A stretch of DNA of 64,000 nt from Amedibacillus dolichus DSM 3991 (GCF_000154285.1 NZ_DS483476.1:1-64000); one strand, 5' to 3'; shown: positions 1 through 8,268, counted from the stretch's first letter. Notes: a model not told the origin generated them from the sequence alone. Numbers and translations: made by a program.

Positions 1-1
1 A

Positions 2-346
2 ACAGCAACAGATAAAGAAGATGGAGATCTAACAAAGGAAATCGAAATCTTGAAGAATGAAATTAATACAAGTAAAGCAGGAGTATATGAAGTTACTTAT
101 AAAGTAACGGATAGCAAAGGTGCTTCAAGTATTAAAACGATTAAAGTTACTGTTATAGAAAAGAATATACCGATAATACCAAATGAACCAGATAAACCAA
201 GTAAGCCGGATACGAACAAACCGGAAGATAATGGAAGCGTTGGAACAGGCGATAAAACAAATGGAGTCTTTTGGACAATGCTATCCATCATTTGTGGTAT
301 TAGTGTTATTGGTGTGTATCGTAAAAAGTGTGAAATAAATCAATAG
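2..346 (+). CDS. C-terminal end of a surface protein with Ig-like (DUF5011-type) repeat, partial
   Basis: The reading frame is open from the left edge of the window, so the start lies outside it. The visible 114 residues begin with a typical end of a bacterial Ig-like DUF5011 repeat (DKEDGDLT, then GVYEVTYKVTDSKG and a final beta strand). A Pro/Lys/Asp-rich linker follows, then the motif VGTGDKT, one hydrophobic helix (about VFWTMLSIICGISVIGVY) and a basic tail RKK. This is the layout of a wall- or membrane-anchored surface protein. The helix plus basic tail resembles a sortase signal, but a canonical LPXTG is absent; the TGD motif just before the helix resembles the PKTGD-like variants of some Firmicutes. 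Binding partner and full domain count cannot be seen. Confidence 0.75.
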   Translation, partial: TATDKEDGDLTKEIEILKNEINTSKAGVYEVTYKVTDSKGASSIKTIKVTVIEKNIPIIPNEPDKPSKPDTNKPEDNGSVGTGDKTNGVFWTMLSIICGISVIGVYRKKCEINQ

Positions 347-354
347 TTACACAT

Positions 355-392
355 AAGGGTAGTTACCTGATAGCAGGTACTTCCCTTTTTTA
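355..392 (+). terminator. Rho-independent terminator of the surface-protein gene
   Basis: An AAGGG(T)A-GTTACCTG arm pairs with CAGGTAC-TTCCCTT around a short loop, followed directly by a T-run. It lies eight bases after the stop codon. Confidence 0.8.
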
Positions 393-466
393 TGTATTTG
401 AATAGCCATGCATAGAAAATTAATCTATAATAAACATGATAATAACAGACAAGGAGTAATGCGTTT

Positions 467-1264
467 ATGAGTATTTCAAATCCCTATTTATTAGCAGCAC
501 TTGGGTGTGGGTTTACCTTTTTAATGACCTCTTTAGGAGCTGCGACTATCTTTTTTATTCGTAAGGATATTAAACAAGATTTACAGTCAGTATTTTTAGG
601 GTTTGCGGCAGGGGTGATGATTGCGGCATCGGTTTGGAGTCTTTTAATTCCGGCCATGGAACAAGCGCAGGCGTTGGGCATGGTGGCATGGCTGCAAGCT
701 GCCGGAGGCTTTGTGCTTGGAGCGGAATTCCTTTTATTGTTGGATCATTTGTTGCCACATCTCCACCCAGGCAGTGAACACCCCGAAGGTCCTTCCTCTA
801 GCTTAAAAAGAACAACCATGCTCGTACTTGCGGTTACTTTGCATAATATTCCCGAGGGTATGGCAGTTGGTGTTTCTTTTGCATTGTCCGCTCAAGCAGG
901 AGCAAGCGTTCCACTTGCCAGTGCTATTGCTCTTGCCATAGGCATCGGTTTACAAAATTTTCCGGAGGGTGCTGCGATTTCTCTTCCTTTGCATAAAGAG
1001 GGTGTCAGCAAATCCAAGGCATTTTTATATGGAAGCTTTAGTGGAATCGTGGAGCTGATTGCCGGAGTAGCTACTGTCGCAATAGCAGGAACAGCAGTAT
1101 ATATACTGCCTTGGCTTTTATCCTTTGCGGCTGGTGCTATGATGTTTGTTGTTGCTGAAGATTTAATTCCCGAAGCACATTTGAATGAACATTCACATGC
1201 AGGAACATTTGGTGTAATGTTAGGTTTTTTGGTTATGATGGTTATGGACGTAGCACTTGGTTAA
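467..1264 (+). CDS. ZIP family divalent metal transporter
   Basis: A 265-aa polytopic membrane protein of the ZIP (ZupT/GufA-like) family, which moves Zn2+ and related divalent metals into the cytoplasm. The family metal-site motifs are present: HNIPEG at about residues 126-131 in TM4 and NFPEGAA at about 164-170 in TM5. A His-rich loop (HLLPHLHPGSEH, about 94-105) lies between TM3 and TM4, as expected for this family. Eight hydrophobic segments can be drawn. An AAGGAG site lies about 10 bases before the ATG. The gene seems to be transcribed alone from a promoter just after the preceding terminator (TATAAT-like box near 427). Its last 68 bases are duplicated on the far side of the downstream insertion sequence. 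Metal specificity cannot be decided from sequence. Confidence 0.92.
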   Translation: MSISNPYLLAALGCGFTFLMTSLGAATIFFIRKDIKQDLQSVFLGFAAGVMIAASVWSLLIPAMEQAQALGMVAWLQAAGGFVLGAEFLLLLDHLLPHLHPGSEHPEGPSSSLKRTTMLVLAVTLHNIPEGMAVGVSFALSAQAGASVPLASAIALAIGIGLQNFPEGAAISLPLHKEGVSKSKAFLYGSFSGIVELIAGVATVAIAGTAVYILPWLLSFAAGAMMFVVAEDLIPEAHLNEHSHAGTFGVMLGFLVMMVMDVALG

Positions 1265-1397
1265 ATAGGAAGCTGTGTTTTTCGCTTAGGAAAATCATAG
1301 CTTTTTTATTATATGCGGCTGGTTCAATGCTTTATAAAACTATCGGTAAAAAGAACTGCAAAAAATATAGTTTTTTTTATACGATTTATGATAAAAT
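1197..1397 (+). repeat. Left copy of the 201-bp direct repeat flanking the IS
   Basis: These 201 bases recur without a visible mismatch at 3365-3565, a constant offset of 2168. The repeat covers the last 68 bases of the ZIP gene, its terminator and a stretch of AT-rich DNA. It is best explained as the target duplication made by insertion of the IS at 1398-3364. Confidence 0.93.
1269..1309 (+). terminator. Terminator of the ZIP transporter gene
   Basis: Imperfect hairpin with arms AAGCTGTG and CATAGCTT around an AT-rich centre, followed by TTTTTT. A second copy lies at 3437-3477 because it sits inside the duplicated segment. Confidence 0.6.
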
Positions 1398-1426
1398 CTC
1401 ATCTTTGACAGCTAGAGAAAAAAATA

Positions 1427-1468
1427 CCTCAAGAAAAAGCTTTAAATAAGCCTTTTTTGAGGTTTTTT
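1427..1468 (-). terminator. Terminator inside the IS, after the transposase gene
   Basis: Arms CCTCAA and TTGAGG with further AAAA/TTTT pairing inside, flanked by T-run and A-run, so it can act in both directions. It would stop transposase transcription and also shield the IS from outside reads. Confidence 0.7.
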
Positions 1469-1482
1469 GTTTATGTAGCTAA

Positions 1483-3219
1483 CTATCGTAATATCTTGCT
1501 TTCTTTGATGATGCTTCTCATTTTTGATTTTTTTATGATTTCTGTATCTGTTCTAAATCCAAATAATTCGTGTAATTTATCTGTTAAATCGTTTCTCGTA
1601 TACGTGGGGATATAACCATATTCATCTATCTTACATACATTCATATTCCTTAATGTATTGATAATGGTCCTAGTTGTATAATTTTTCTCTAACTTAATTT
1701 CTAGTAAACGATATATCATTAGAGAGACAAAACAAATGAGAAAGTGAGCTTTAATTCGATCTTCTCGTTGAAGATAAACGGGTCTAGCTTCAAATTCTGT
1801 TTTCATGATTTTAAAGCACTCTTCAATTTGCCATCTTTGTTTGTTTATTTTGATAATTTCTGAAATATCACCTTCTAAATCGGTTGTTACAGCGTAAAAT
1901 CCATCATACATTTCTTCGTTTGAAATTACACTTTCATCAATTTCATAATATGTTTCAGTTGCTGCCTCTCCATGTTCTGTTGTAGCTGTTTTTTTAATAA
2001 ATCTTCCAGGATCGTTTGGGTTTCTTTTTTCCTTTTTAAATTTAGAATTGTTAGAAATCATATTTTCTGCCCGTTTAATTTGTTCGTTGCGAATATTTCT
2101 TTGATATCTTTTATATTTTGGAGAATATGTAACAATTAATGTTTCACAAATACCATTTCTTTCAATAGGAACTTCTTTATAATAAATAGAACTTATGACT
2201 TCCTCATCTTGTTCATTTAAAGTAGTTAAATCTATGAATTTCGTACTTCCTATTTTTCTATATTGTGTAGGTTTTAATGCTATTTCTCTATCCTCTTTGT
2301 TTAATTTTTTTAAGGATTGAGTAATTACATAATGACGACCGTTTGTATTATTGAATTTTTTATTACTTTTTGATGCTAATCCAGAATCCGAACAGTAAAT
2401 AAATTCCGAACATTCGAAGTCGGATATAATTTTTCTTTCTAATGGTTTTAAAGAGAGTTGTTCGTTTTGATTTCCCGGATATATATCAAAAGATAAAGGG
2501 ATACCATCCGCATCCATGAATAACCCCATGCCAATAATAGGATTTGGTCTATGTTCTTTACTTTTTCCGTATTTTCTTAGTTCATCTGCTTCTTCAATTT
2601 CAAAAAAATAATTTGTACAGTCATAGTAAAGTATTTTAGTATTACGATTATGAATAAAGTGACTATTTTTATATAGTTCAGCTTGGATAAAGTCAGATTC
2701 AACAGATAATGTGCTTAACGCTCTATAAACATCGTGAAGCTCATATTTTGGTTGTTCTAATAAATTTTCCGCAAATTCAAAAGAGGATTTCTTACTAGAA
2801 GGGGACAAAATTCGAGCGTAAATTAAATCTTGAAGAATGGATTGAAGATTATATTCATAATTATGTCTTGTTTTTATATTTCGACAAATATTATCGAAAC
2901 GAAGACTCTTACAAATAGATTGTAGAAATAAATATCCGCAATTAAATGATCTTTGCTCATTAGAATTGATTAAACGATTCGGATGAAAATCAACGGATAC
3001 ATTCTCACTTTCTAATTTGTGCTTTTCAGTTTCAATCCTAGCTTGTTCTTTTGCCCAAGCCATAACACCATCTCGATCTGTGTTTAATTTTTCAGAAAGT
3101 TCCTTGAGTGTACCAAGTTTTTTAAAAACTTTTGAGGTATTTTTTCCATTTTTTCCTATGTATGCATAATTGATGTAAAAAGATTCAGAATTTTTTGATT
3201 TGCTAGTTGTAACACGCAT
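1483..3219 (-). CDS. IS1634 family transposase
   Basis: A 578-aa DDE transposase, full length for the IS1634 branch of the IS4-related group. An N-terminal region (about 1-190) precedes the catalytic core. The first Asp lies in LYYDCTNYFFE (D200) and the second in YCSDSGLASKSNK (D278). The Glu sits in QRWQIEECFKIMK (E466), with the R-3-E-6-K spacing of the IS4 Y-R-E-K signature. It cuts and rejoins the element ends. No frameshift or internal stop is present, so the enzyme may be active. The ATG at 3219 follows a GGTGAT-like ribosome site. Confidence 0.95.
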   Translation of the reverse strand: MRVTTSKSKNSESFYINYAYIGKNGKNTSKVFKKLGTLKELSEKLNTDRDGVMAWAKEQARIETEKHKLESENVSVDFHPNRLINSNEQRSFNCGYLFLQSICKSLRFDNICRNIKTRHNYEYNLQSILQDLIYARILSPSSKKSSFEFAENLLEQPKYELHDVYRALSTLSVESDFIQAELYKNSHFIHNRNTKILYYDCTNYFFEIEEADELRKYGKSKEHRPNPIIGMGLFMDADGIPLSFDIYPGNQNEQLSLKPLERKIISDFECSEFIYCSDSGLASKSNKKFNNTNGRHYVITQSLKKLNKEDREIALKPTQYRKIGSTKFIDLTTLNEQDEEVISSIYYKEVPIERNGICETLIVTYSPKYKRYQRNIRNEQIKRAENMISNNSKFKKEKRNPNDPGRFIKKTATTEHGEAATETYYEIDESVISNEEMYDGFYAVTTDLEGDISEIIKINKQRWQIEECFKIMKTEFEARPVYLQREDRIKAHFLICFVSLMIYRLLEIKLEKNYTTRTIINTLRNMNVCKIDEYGYIPTYTRNDLTDKLHELFGFRTDTEIIKKSKMRSIIKESKILR

Positions 3220-3364
3220 ATATCATCACCTGTATATATTATATCACATATTACGATATATTACGATAGTTATAAACGGGAAAATTGACAAAAAAAGCAC
3301 AAAAAAAACATTATATAAAAGGCTTTTCTATACTTTGTGTTAATTATATGCTGTTAAACTCCCG

Positions 3365-3565
3365 ATGCAGGAACATTTGGTGTAATGTTAGGTTTTTTGG
3401 TTATGATGGTTATGGACGTAGCACTTGGTTAAATAGGAAGCTGTGTTTTTCGCTTAGGAAAATCATAGCTTTTTTATTATATGCGGCTGGTTCAATGCTT
3501 TATAAAACTATCGGTAAAAAGAACTGCAAAAAATATAGTTTTTTTTATACGATTTATGATAAAAT
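3365..3565 (+). repeat. Right copy of the 201-bp direct repeat flanking the IS
   Basis: Matches 1197-1397 base for base as far as I can read. It begins with the final part of the ZIP coding sequence and ends in AT-rich DNA (TATGATAAAAT) that may hold the malQ -10 element. It is the duplicated target of the IS insertion. Confidence 0.93.
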
Positions 3566-3575
3566 ATAAACAATA

Positions 3576-3589
3576 GATAAGCGCTTACA
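3576..3589 (+). promoter_or_regulatory. Candidate cre or LacI-type operator upstream of malQ
   Basis: GATAAGCGCTTACA contains the perfect 10-bp palindrome TAAGCGCTTA. It matches 8 of 10 fixed positions of the CcpA cre consensus TGNAANCGNTNNCA. CcpA or a MalR-like LacI-family regulator would make sense for a maltodextrin gene. It lies just outside the duplicated segment. This is inference from pattern only. Confidence 0.45.
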
Positions 3590-3655
3590 TTTATTACTTC
3601 ACTGAGCAATAAAGCTATGCGCAATATTGTATAAAAATTGAGAAGGAGAGATTAT

Positions 3656-5128
3656 ATGAATCGTGTTGCCGGGGTACTAATGCCAATCTCATCATTGCCT
3701 GGGAATCAAGGAATCGGTGATTTTGGAAAACATACGTATCGACTTATCAATGCTTTTGAACAAGCTCACGTCAAAATTTGGCAAATTTTACCGTTAAATG
3801 CGTTAGGCTATGGAAATTCTCCGTATCAGCCGTTTTCATCTTTTGCCGGTGATGAAATTTACATCAGTATTGATACTTTGGCTGATTATGGATTGGTAAA
3901 ACAAAGCTCTGTTCGTAATTGCAACAAGTTTGAAGAACGTGTTGATTATGATGCGGTACGCTCTTTTAAACGTCCGTATCTTTTAAAGGCTTATAAAACC
4001 TTTTTAAAAAATTTTGCTTGTTTTGAAGAAGAATATCATGCTTTTTTGAAGAAAGCCGATTGGTTGTATCCTTATGCAGTGTTTATGGCTTTGAAAAAAC
4101 ATAATCACATGGAGCTATGGACTACATGGCCAAAGGAACAAAAGGAATGGATTAAAAATCGACAGCTTCTATTGCACGAAATAGAAGATGATATTCGCTA
4201 TGAACAGTTTATTCAATTTATTTTTTATAAGCAATGGAATGAAATTAAAGCGTATGCCAATGCCCATCATGTACAAATCATGGGAGATATTCCGTTTTAT
4301 GTCGGTTTGGATAGTGCTGATGTTTGGCAGTACCAAGATGAATTTTTATTAGATACAGAAGGATATCCAAGCTTTGTCGCAGGGGTACCACCGGATTATT
4401 TTAGTGCATTTGGACAGCGTTGGGGAAATCCGATTTACGATTGGAATGCAATGGCTCAAAATCGTTATCAGTTTTGGGTAAAGCGGCTTGCATGGAATGC
4501 CGAACAGTTCGATATTTTACGAATCGATCATTTCCGCGCTTTTGATACCTATTGGAAAATTCCGGCCTCCTGTCCGACTGCGGTAGAGGGAGAATGGGTT
4601 CTTGGTCCGGCATACGACTTTTTTGATGAAATTTATCGTCAATTGCCGAATATTCACCTTGTAGTAGAGGATTTAGGCGATTTACGAAAACAGGTTATTA
4701 AATTGAAGGAGCATTATGATTTATATGGTATGAATGTAATGCAGTTTGAAATGCAGCCAAAGCTGTTAAAGAAGAAGCGAGATGAACATACTATCTTATA
4801 TACCGGTACACATGACAATGATACATTGGAGGGCTTTTATCTTACCCTATCACAAAATCAAAAAATTGCTTTACGCCGATATTTCCATAATTTAGGCTAT
4901 GAAAATCGCTCATTTCATGACTTGGCTATTCGTTATTGTTTAGATAGCCCTGCCGATATTGTTATGATACCTGCTCAAGATATTTTAGGTTTAAAGAGTG
5001 AAGGACGCTTGAATACACCAAGTACGTTAGGCTCACCGAATTGGGAATGGAAGGTAAAAAATTTAAAAGGTCTGTATGATTTGTTGCCGACCTTTGGCGA
5101 ATGGATTAAAAATAGCGGACGCGGATAA
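3656..5128 (+). CDS. malQ: 4-alpha-glucanotransferase (amylomaltase, GH77)
   Basis: A 490-aa enzyme of glycoside hydrolase family 77. It transfers alpha-1,4-glucan chains between maltodextrins in the cytoplasm, releasing glucose. The family N-terminus (VLMPISSLPGNQGIGDFG) is followed by the nucleophile region ILRIDHFRAFDTYW, the acid/base region VVEDLGDL and the third carboxylate in GTHDNDT. Length is normal for the family. The ATG at 3656 is chosen over an in-frame codon at 3638 because AAGGAG lies 9 bases before it. A cre-like palindrome upstream suggests sugar control. A GH13 enzyme at 10.7-12.3 kb could act on the same substrates but is not linked. Confidence 0.95.
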   Translation: MNRVAGVLMPISSLPGNQGIGDFGKHTYRLINAFEQAHVKIWQILPLNALGYGNSPYQPFSSFAGDEIYISIDTLADYGLVKQSSVRNCNKFEERVDYDAVRSFKRPYLLKAYKTFLKNFACFEEEYHAFLKKADWLYPYAVFMALKKHNHMELWTTWPKEQKEWIKNRQLLLHEIEDDIRYEQFIQFIFYKQWNEIKAYANAHHVQIMGDIPFYVGLDSADVWQYQDEFLLDTEGYPSFVAGVPPDYFSAFGQRWGNPIYDWNAMAQNRYQFWVKRLAWNAEQFDILRIDHFRAFDTYWKIPASCPTAVEGEWVLGPAYDFFDEIYRQLPNIHLVVEDLGDLRKQVIKLKEHYDLYGMNVMQFEMQPKLLKKKRDEHTILYTGTHDNDTLEGFYLTLSQNQKIALRRYFHNLGYENRSFHDLAIRYCLDSPADIVMIPAQDILGLKSEGRLNTPSTLGSPNWEWKVKNLKGLYDLLPTFGEWIKNSGRG

Positions 5129-5246
5129 CAAAGAAAGCGGGTTGTTTTTGAAGATAGATGTATGTATGATTTTAAAATTTTATGGACAGCACTTTGAGTA
5201 AATGCGAAAACGATTGACTTATCTTTCAATATAATCCTAGGAAACG

Positions 5247-5288
5247 TAAAAAAATACACCTGATTCACAGTGGAAAGGTGTATTTTTT
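5247..5288. terminator. Bidirectional terminator between malQ and htrA
   Basis: A strong stem pairs AAAATACACCT with AGGTGTATTTT around a short loop. An A-run on one side and a T-run on the other let it serve both malQ and the convergent protease gene. Confidence 0.85.
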
Positions 5289-5298
5289 AAATACCTGT

Positions 5299-6546
5299 TT
5301 ATTGACGGTTGTTGTTTTGTGGAGCGTTCTGTGCGGCATCTGCATTATTGGTGTTGCTGGCTTCTCCTAAAGTAACTGTTATAGTTTTGGTTTGAGTATC
5401 ACGCAATACGGTCATTTTAATAGTATCGCCGGCAGAATGGTTAGAAATGATGGTTGTTACATCGCTAATATCCTTAATGGAGGTATCATCAATCTTTAGA
5501 ATTTGATCGCCTCGCTTCAATCCTGCTTTATCTGCCGCACCACCTTTACTGACCTCATAAATATAAACTTGCGTAGTATCTTCTTCAAAGAAGGAATCAC
5601 TGCCATTTACGAGTGTTACGCCTAAGCTTGCTCGTCCTTTTACATATCCGTTTTCGATTAAGTTGTTAATGATTTCCTTAGCACGATTGATAGGAATGGC
5701 AAAGCCTAGACCTTCAATGCTGTCTCCGCTGCTTTTGGCATTAACGATTCCGATCAGCTCACCGTTTGCGTTGAATAGACCACCACCGGAATTGCCGGGA
5801 TTGATGGCAGCATTTGTCTGCAACAGCTGCATTTTTTGATTATCAATCGTTACTTCACGATCCAAAGCCGAAATAATACCGCTTGTAACCGTTCCGCCTA
5901 AGGAGCCTAATGGATTTCCAATCGCAACAGCGGTATCTCCGACATTCAGTTTAGAGGAATCGCCGAGAACTGCCGGCTGTAAATCCTCAGCTTCGATTTT
6001 TAAGACAGCCAAATCGGTTGCGGAGTCAGAGCCAATCAGTTTAGCTTCAAAGGATTTTCCGCTGCGTGTGGTTACCGTAATTTTGCTGGCACCGTCAATG
6101 ACGTGATGATTGGTTACGATATACCCGTCTTTACTTAAGATAACACCACTGCCGGCACCGGAAACGATCGCTTGTTGGAAAAAGCTGTGGGTAGAAACCG
6201 ATTCGGTTTTAATTTCTACGACACTGTCCATTGTTTCATTGGCGATATCCGTAATAGATACATTGGTTGCGGTAGCATTGTTGTTTTTGTTTTTCGATGT
6301 ATCAACGCTTTGGTATAAGACAGCTTTTCCCATGCCACCATTGAGTTGAATTGCCAACATGGTACCGCCGAATGCACCTAGTGCTGACAAGGCTACGCAG
6401 GTGCTGATCAAAACAGCATTTTTATGCGTCTTGAAAAAACTGTCTCTTTTTGGTTTCGGCTCTTTGTTTTCGTCATTTGTGTTTGTATATTCACCTAGAA
6501 TAATTGTTTCATTTGTCTCATTATTGTTTACTTGTTTATCTTCCAT
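5299..6546 (-). CDS. htrA: HtrA/DegP-like membrane-anchored serine protease
   Basis: A 415-aa S1C protease for quality control of exported proteins. An acidic cytoplasmic N-terminus (1-40) is followed by one membrane helix (about 43-67), a low-complexity linker, a trypsin-like domain and one PDZ domain (about 310-400). The catalytic triad is complete: H148 in TNHHVIDG, D178 in SATDLAVL and S253 in NPGNSGGGLF. The tail is Asn/Gln/Ala-rich. AGGAGG lies just before the ATG and a TATAAT box is at about 6574-6579 on this strand. It stands alone between a terminator and a divergent gene. I see no CssRS-type operator that I can name. Confidence 0.95.
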   Translation of the reverse strand: MEDKQVNNNETNETIILGEYTNTNDENKEPKPKRDSFFKTHKNAVLISTCVALSALGAFGGTMLAIQLNGGMGKAVLYQSVDTSKNKNNNATATNVSITDIANETMDSVVEIKTESVSTHSFFQQAIVSGAGSGVILSKDGYIVTNHHVIDGASKITVTTRSGKSFEAKLIGSDSATDLAVLKIEAEDLQPAVLGDSSKLNVGDTAVAIGNPLGSLGGTVTSGIISALDREVTIDNQKMQLLQTNAAINPGNSGGGLFNANGELIGIVNAKSSGDSIEGLGFAIPINRAKEIINNLIENGYVKGRASLGVTLVNGSDSFFEEDTTQVYIYEVSKGGAADKAGLKRGDQILKIDDTSIKDISDVTTIISNHSAGDTIKMTVLRDTQTKTITVTLGEASNTNNADAAQNAPQNNNRQ

Positions 6547-6784
6547 AAGTATTCCTCCTTGGTTTATGCTTCTATTATACGTCTAAATTATCATAGAAAT
6601 TGTCCGAAAATATGTGAAGTTATATCATTTTTCAATCATTTCATGCAAAATTATGTGAAAATGATAAAATAATTGTCATAAAAAATAAGAAACGATCGGA
6701 AAGTGCTCAGTGTCGAGAGGAACGTGGTATAATAAAGATAGAAAGCTCATAGAATCAAAAAATGAATAGATGGGAGGAGCAAAT

Positions 6785-8047
6785 ATGACAGCTAAAAATA
6801 AAAAAGCTTTGAATAAGGCAATGAAAGCAAAAAAAGAAGGTAAGCCTGTGAAAGCGGAAGAAACAAAGGATAAGCAGTCTACCGTAAAAGAGGAAGTGAA
6901 GAAAATAACAGCAGCGAAAGAGCCGAAGAAAATTACAACTGCGAAGGAACCAAAGAAAATCGCTGCAAGTAAGGAGCCAGAAAAAATCGCCGCACAGCCA
7001 GAACCGAAAAAGCTTTCAACCCAGCCGGAGCCTAAAAAGCTGGCAGTAAAGGCAGAAACTGAAAAAGAAGCAAAGCCGAAAGCGGAGCCAAAAGAAGAAA
7101 AGAAAGTAGTTAAGAAAACAGCGGCAAAGGAAAAGACAACAAAAAGCAGTGAAAAAGCAAAGCGTACGGCTAAGCGTGTGAAAGAGGAGACTGCAACACC
7201 GAAAAAGGCAGTAAAGAAAGCATCAAAAGCGAGTGTTAAGAAAACGGTTGAAGAGCCTAAATTAGACTTGAAAAATGTTAGTCTTGACGATTGTATGTGG
7301 AGGCTGAATGAAAAAGGCGCTGATGTAAGTTATGAAATGGTAGCAGCAATGCTGCTAGATGAAAAAGATATGAAAAAGGTAGTGAAGGGTATTGCCGAGG
7401 ATAAGCAGCTAAGTGATGCTACTGCTTTGACATTGCTTCAGGCTGTGGTTGAAAAAATTAGTCAAACCATGGATATCAAGGCAGCTGATTTTGCACAGAT
7501 CAAGAAAGCGATGGCTGCTTTTGAAAAAGGAAAACTGGGCGATGACGATGAAGCAAATGCACAACTTTACTTAGATGCTTTTAAGACAGCGGAAAAAATT
7601 TTGATGATCGCTCAGCGCAAACAGATTGCGCTTGCTGCTGATGTCAGTAAGCTATTAGGAAGTGATGTAGCTGTGTTTATGGAGCATTTCTTCCAAACTG
7701 CTTATGATTTATTGCCAAGTTGGCAATATTCTGATGTGAAGTTTTATGAGGATTTTGCTTATGCAATTTTATCTCAGTTTGAGGATTTGTATGAGCTTCA
7801 TCAATTACGTATTCAATTAGATGTAGCGGATTTGTATATCAAGCATGGTGATTTCGGACAGGGTGATGCTTGCTATGGCTATATTTTGAGAGATAATCAG
7901 ATTAAAGATTATATTTATTATCGTTATGCAAGTGTTTATGAAAGCATTGATATCAATCGTGCCAAAGAGATTGCGTATGGATCTATGCAGTATGTAGATG
8001 AGCGATATACATACTATCCACAGCTTGCGGAAATCATAAATAAATAG
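6785..8047 (+). CDS. Lys/Ala/Pro-rich repeat protein with a helical C-terminal domain, function unknown
   Basis: A 420-aa protein in two parts. Residues 1 to about 160 are very basic and low in complexity. They include about five near-tandem copies of a roughly 10-residue unit based on KEPKKI (KEPKKIT, KEPKKIA, KEPEKIA, PEPKKLS, PEPKKLA), then H1-like KKAVKKASK stretches. Residues from about 160 to 420 are an ordinary, mostly helical domain with TPR-like spacing (DVADLYIKHGDFGQGDACYGYIL) and no motif I can assign. The basic part could bind nucleic acid or polyphosphate; that is inference. The ATG at 6785 is preferred over 6770 because GGAGG lies between them. A TATAAT box sits near 6728-6733. 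It is monocistronic with a strong terminator. Confidence 0.8.
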   Translation: MTAKNKKALNKAMKAKKEGKPVKAEETKDKQSTVKEEVKKITAAKEPKKITTAKEPKKIAASKEPEKIAAQPEPKKLSTQPEPKKLAVKAETEKEAKPKAEPKEEKKVVKKTAAKEKTTKSSEKAKRTAKRVKEETATPKKAVKKASKASVKKTVEEPKLDLKNVSLDDCMWRLNEKGADVSYEMVAAMLLDEKDMKKVVKGIAEDKQLSDATALTLLQAVVEKISQTMDIKAADFAQIKKAMAAFEKGKLGDDDEANAQLYLDAFKTAEKILMIAQRKQIALAADVSKLLGSDVAVFMEHFFQTAYDLLPSWQYSDVKFYEDFAYAILSQFEDLYELHQLRIQLDVADLYIKHGDFGQGDACYGYILRDNQIKDYIYYRYASVYESIDINRAKEIAYGSMQYVDERYTYYPQLAEIINK

Positions 8048-8054
8048 GGTCAGT

Positions 8055-8090
8055 ATCAGCACCGTTTTGTTATACGGTGCTGATTTTAAA
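8055..8090 (+). terminator. Terminator of the Lys-rich gene
   Basis: Perfect 11-bp stem ATCAGCACCGT/ACGGTGCTGAT with a short loop, followed by TTTTAAAAAAA. Confidence 0.85.
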
Positions 8091-8106
8091 AAAATTAATT
8101 TTTTTA

Positions 8107-8135
8107 TTGACGTATATTGAATGATTTGATATACT
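8107..8135 (+). promoter_or_regulatory. tRNA-Glu promoter
   Basis: TTGACG, 17 bases, TATACT: near-consensus sigma-A promoter ending about 20 bases before the tRNA. Confidence 0.8.
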
Positions 8136-8154
8136 GTTTAGGCAACAGCTTAAT

Positions 8155-8230
8155 GGCGCGTTGGAGAAACGGTTAACTCACATGCCTTTCACGCATGCAT
8201 TCACGGGTTCGAATCCCGTACGCGTCACCA
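8155..8230 (+). tRNA. tRNA-Glu (anticodon UUC)
   Basis: A 76-base cloverleaf with a 7-bp acceptor stem (GGCGCGT with ACGCGTC, one G-U pair). The anticodon stem is CATGC/GCATG with loop CTTTCAC, giving anticodon TTC. The T arm is ACGGG-TTCGAAT-CCCGT. CCA is encoded. It reads GAA/GAG. It is a single tRNA with its own promoter and terminator, not part of a cluster. Confidence 0.95.
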
Positions 8231-8241
8231 TATTGAACTAG

Positions 8242-8268
8242 AACGAACTACTTATTAGTTCGTTTTTT
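8242..8268 (+). terminator. tRNA-Glu terminator
   Basis: Perfect 9-bp stem AACGAACTA/TAGTTCGTT, 5-base loop, then TTTTT. Confidence 0.9.

Larger units (their letters stand above)
1398..3364 (-). mobile_element. Complete IS1634-family insertion sequence (about 1967 bp)
   Basis: The element is defined by the inner edges of the two 201-bp direct repeats. It holds one intact transposase gene on the minus strand. The two ends share an imperfect inverted motif (CTTTGACAGC at the left end, GTTTAACAGC read inward from the right end). IS1634 of Mycoplasma mycoides is known for long, variable-length target duplications, so the unusual 201-bp repeat fits the family. The element landed just after the ZIP gene; because the target was duplicated, both the 3' end of the ZIP gene and the DNA upstream of malQ stay complete. 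The open transposase and identical flanks suggest a fairly recent insertion. Confidence 0.9.
3220..3655. other. Long gap: right end of the IS, second repeat copy and malQ leader
   Basis: This 436-base gap holds no gene. It contains the transposase promoter region and the right IS end (to 3364), the second 201-bp repeat copy (3365-3565), then the malQ leader with a palindromic operator candidate near 3576-3589. A 94-codon open frame at 3285-3569 is mostly the repeated ZIP tail read in another frame and is not a gene. Confidence 0.8.

Noticed and set aside
3285-3569. 94-codon plus-strand frame at the right IS end
   Set aside because: It lies mostly in the duplicated ZIP 3' region read out of frame and has no ribosome site.
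5214-5235. Promoter-like TTGACT...TATAAT after malQ
   Set aside because: The spacer is only 10 bases, and no gene follows on the plus strand before the terminator.
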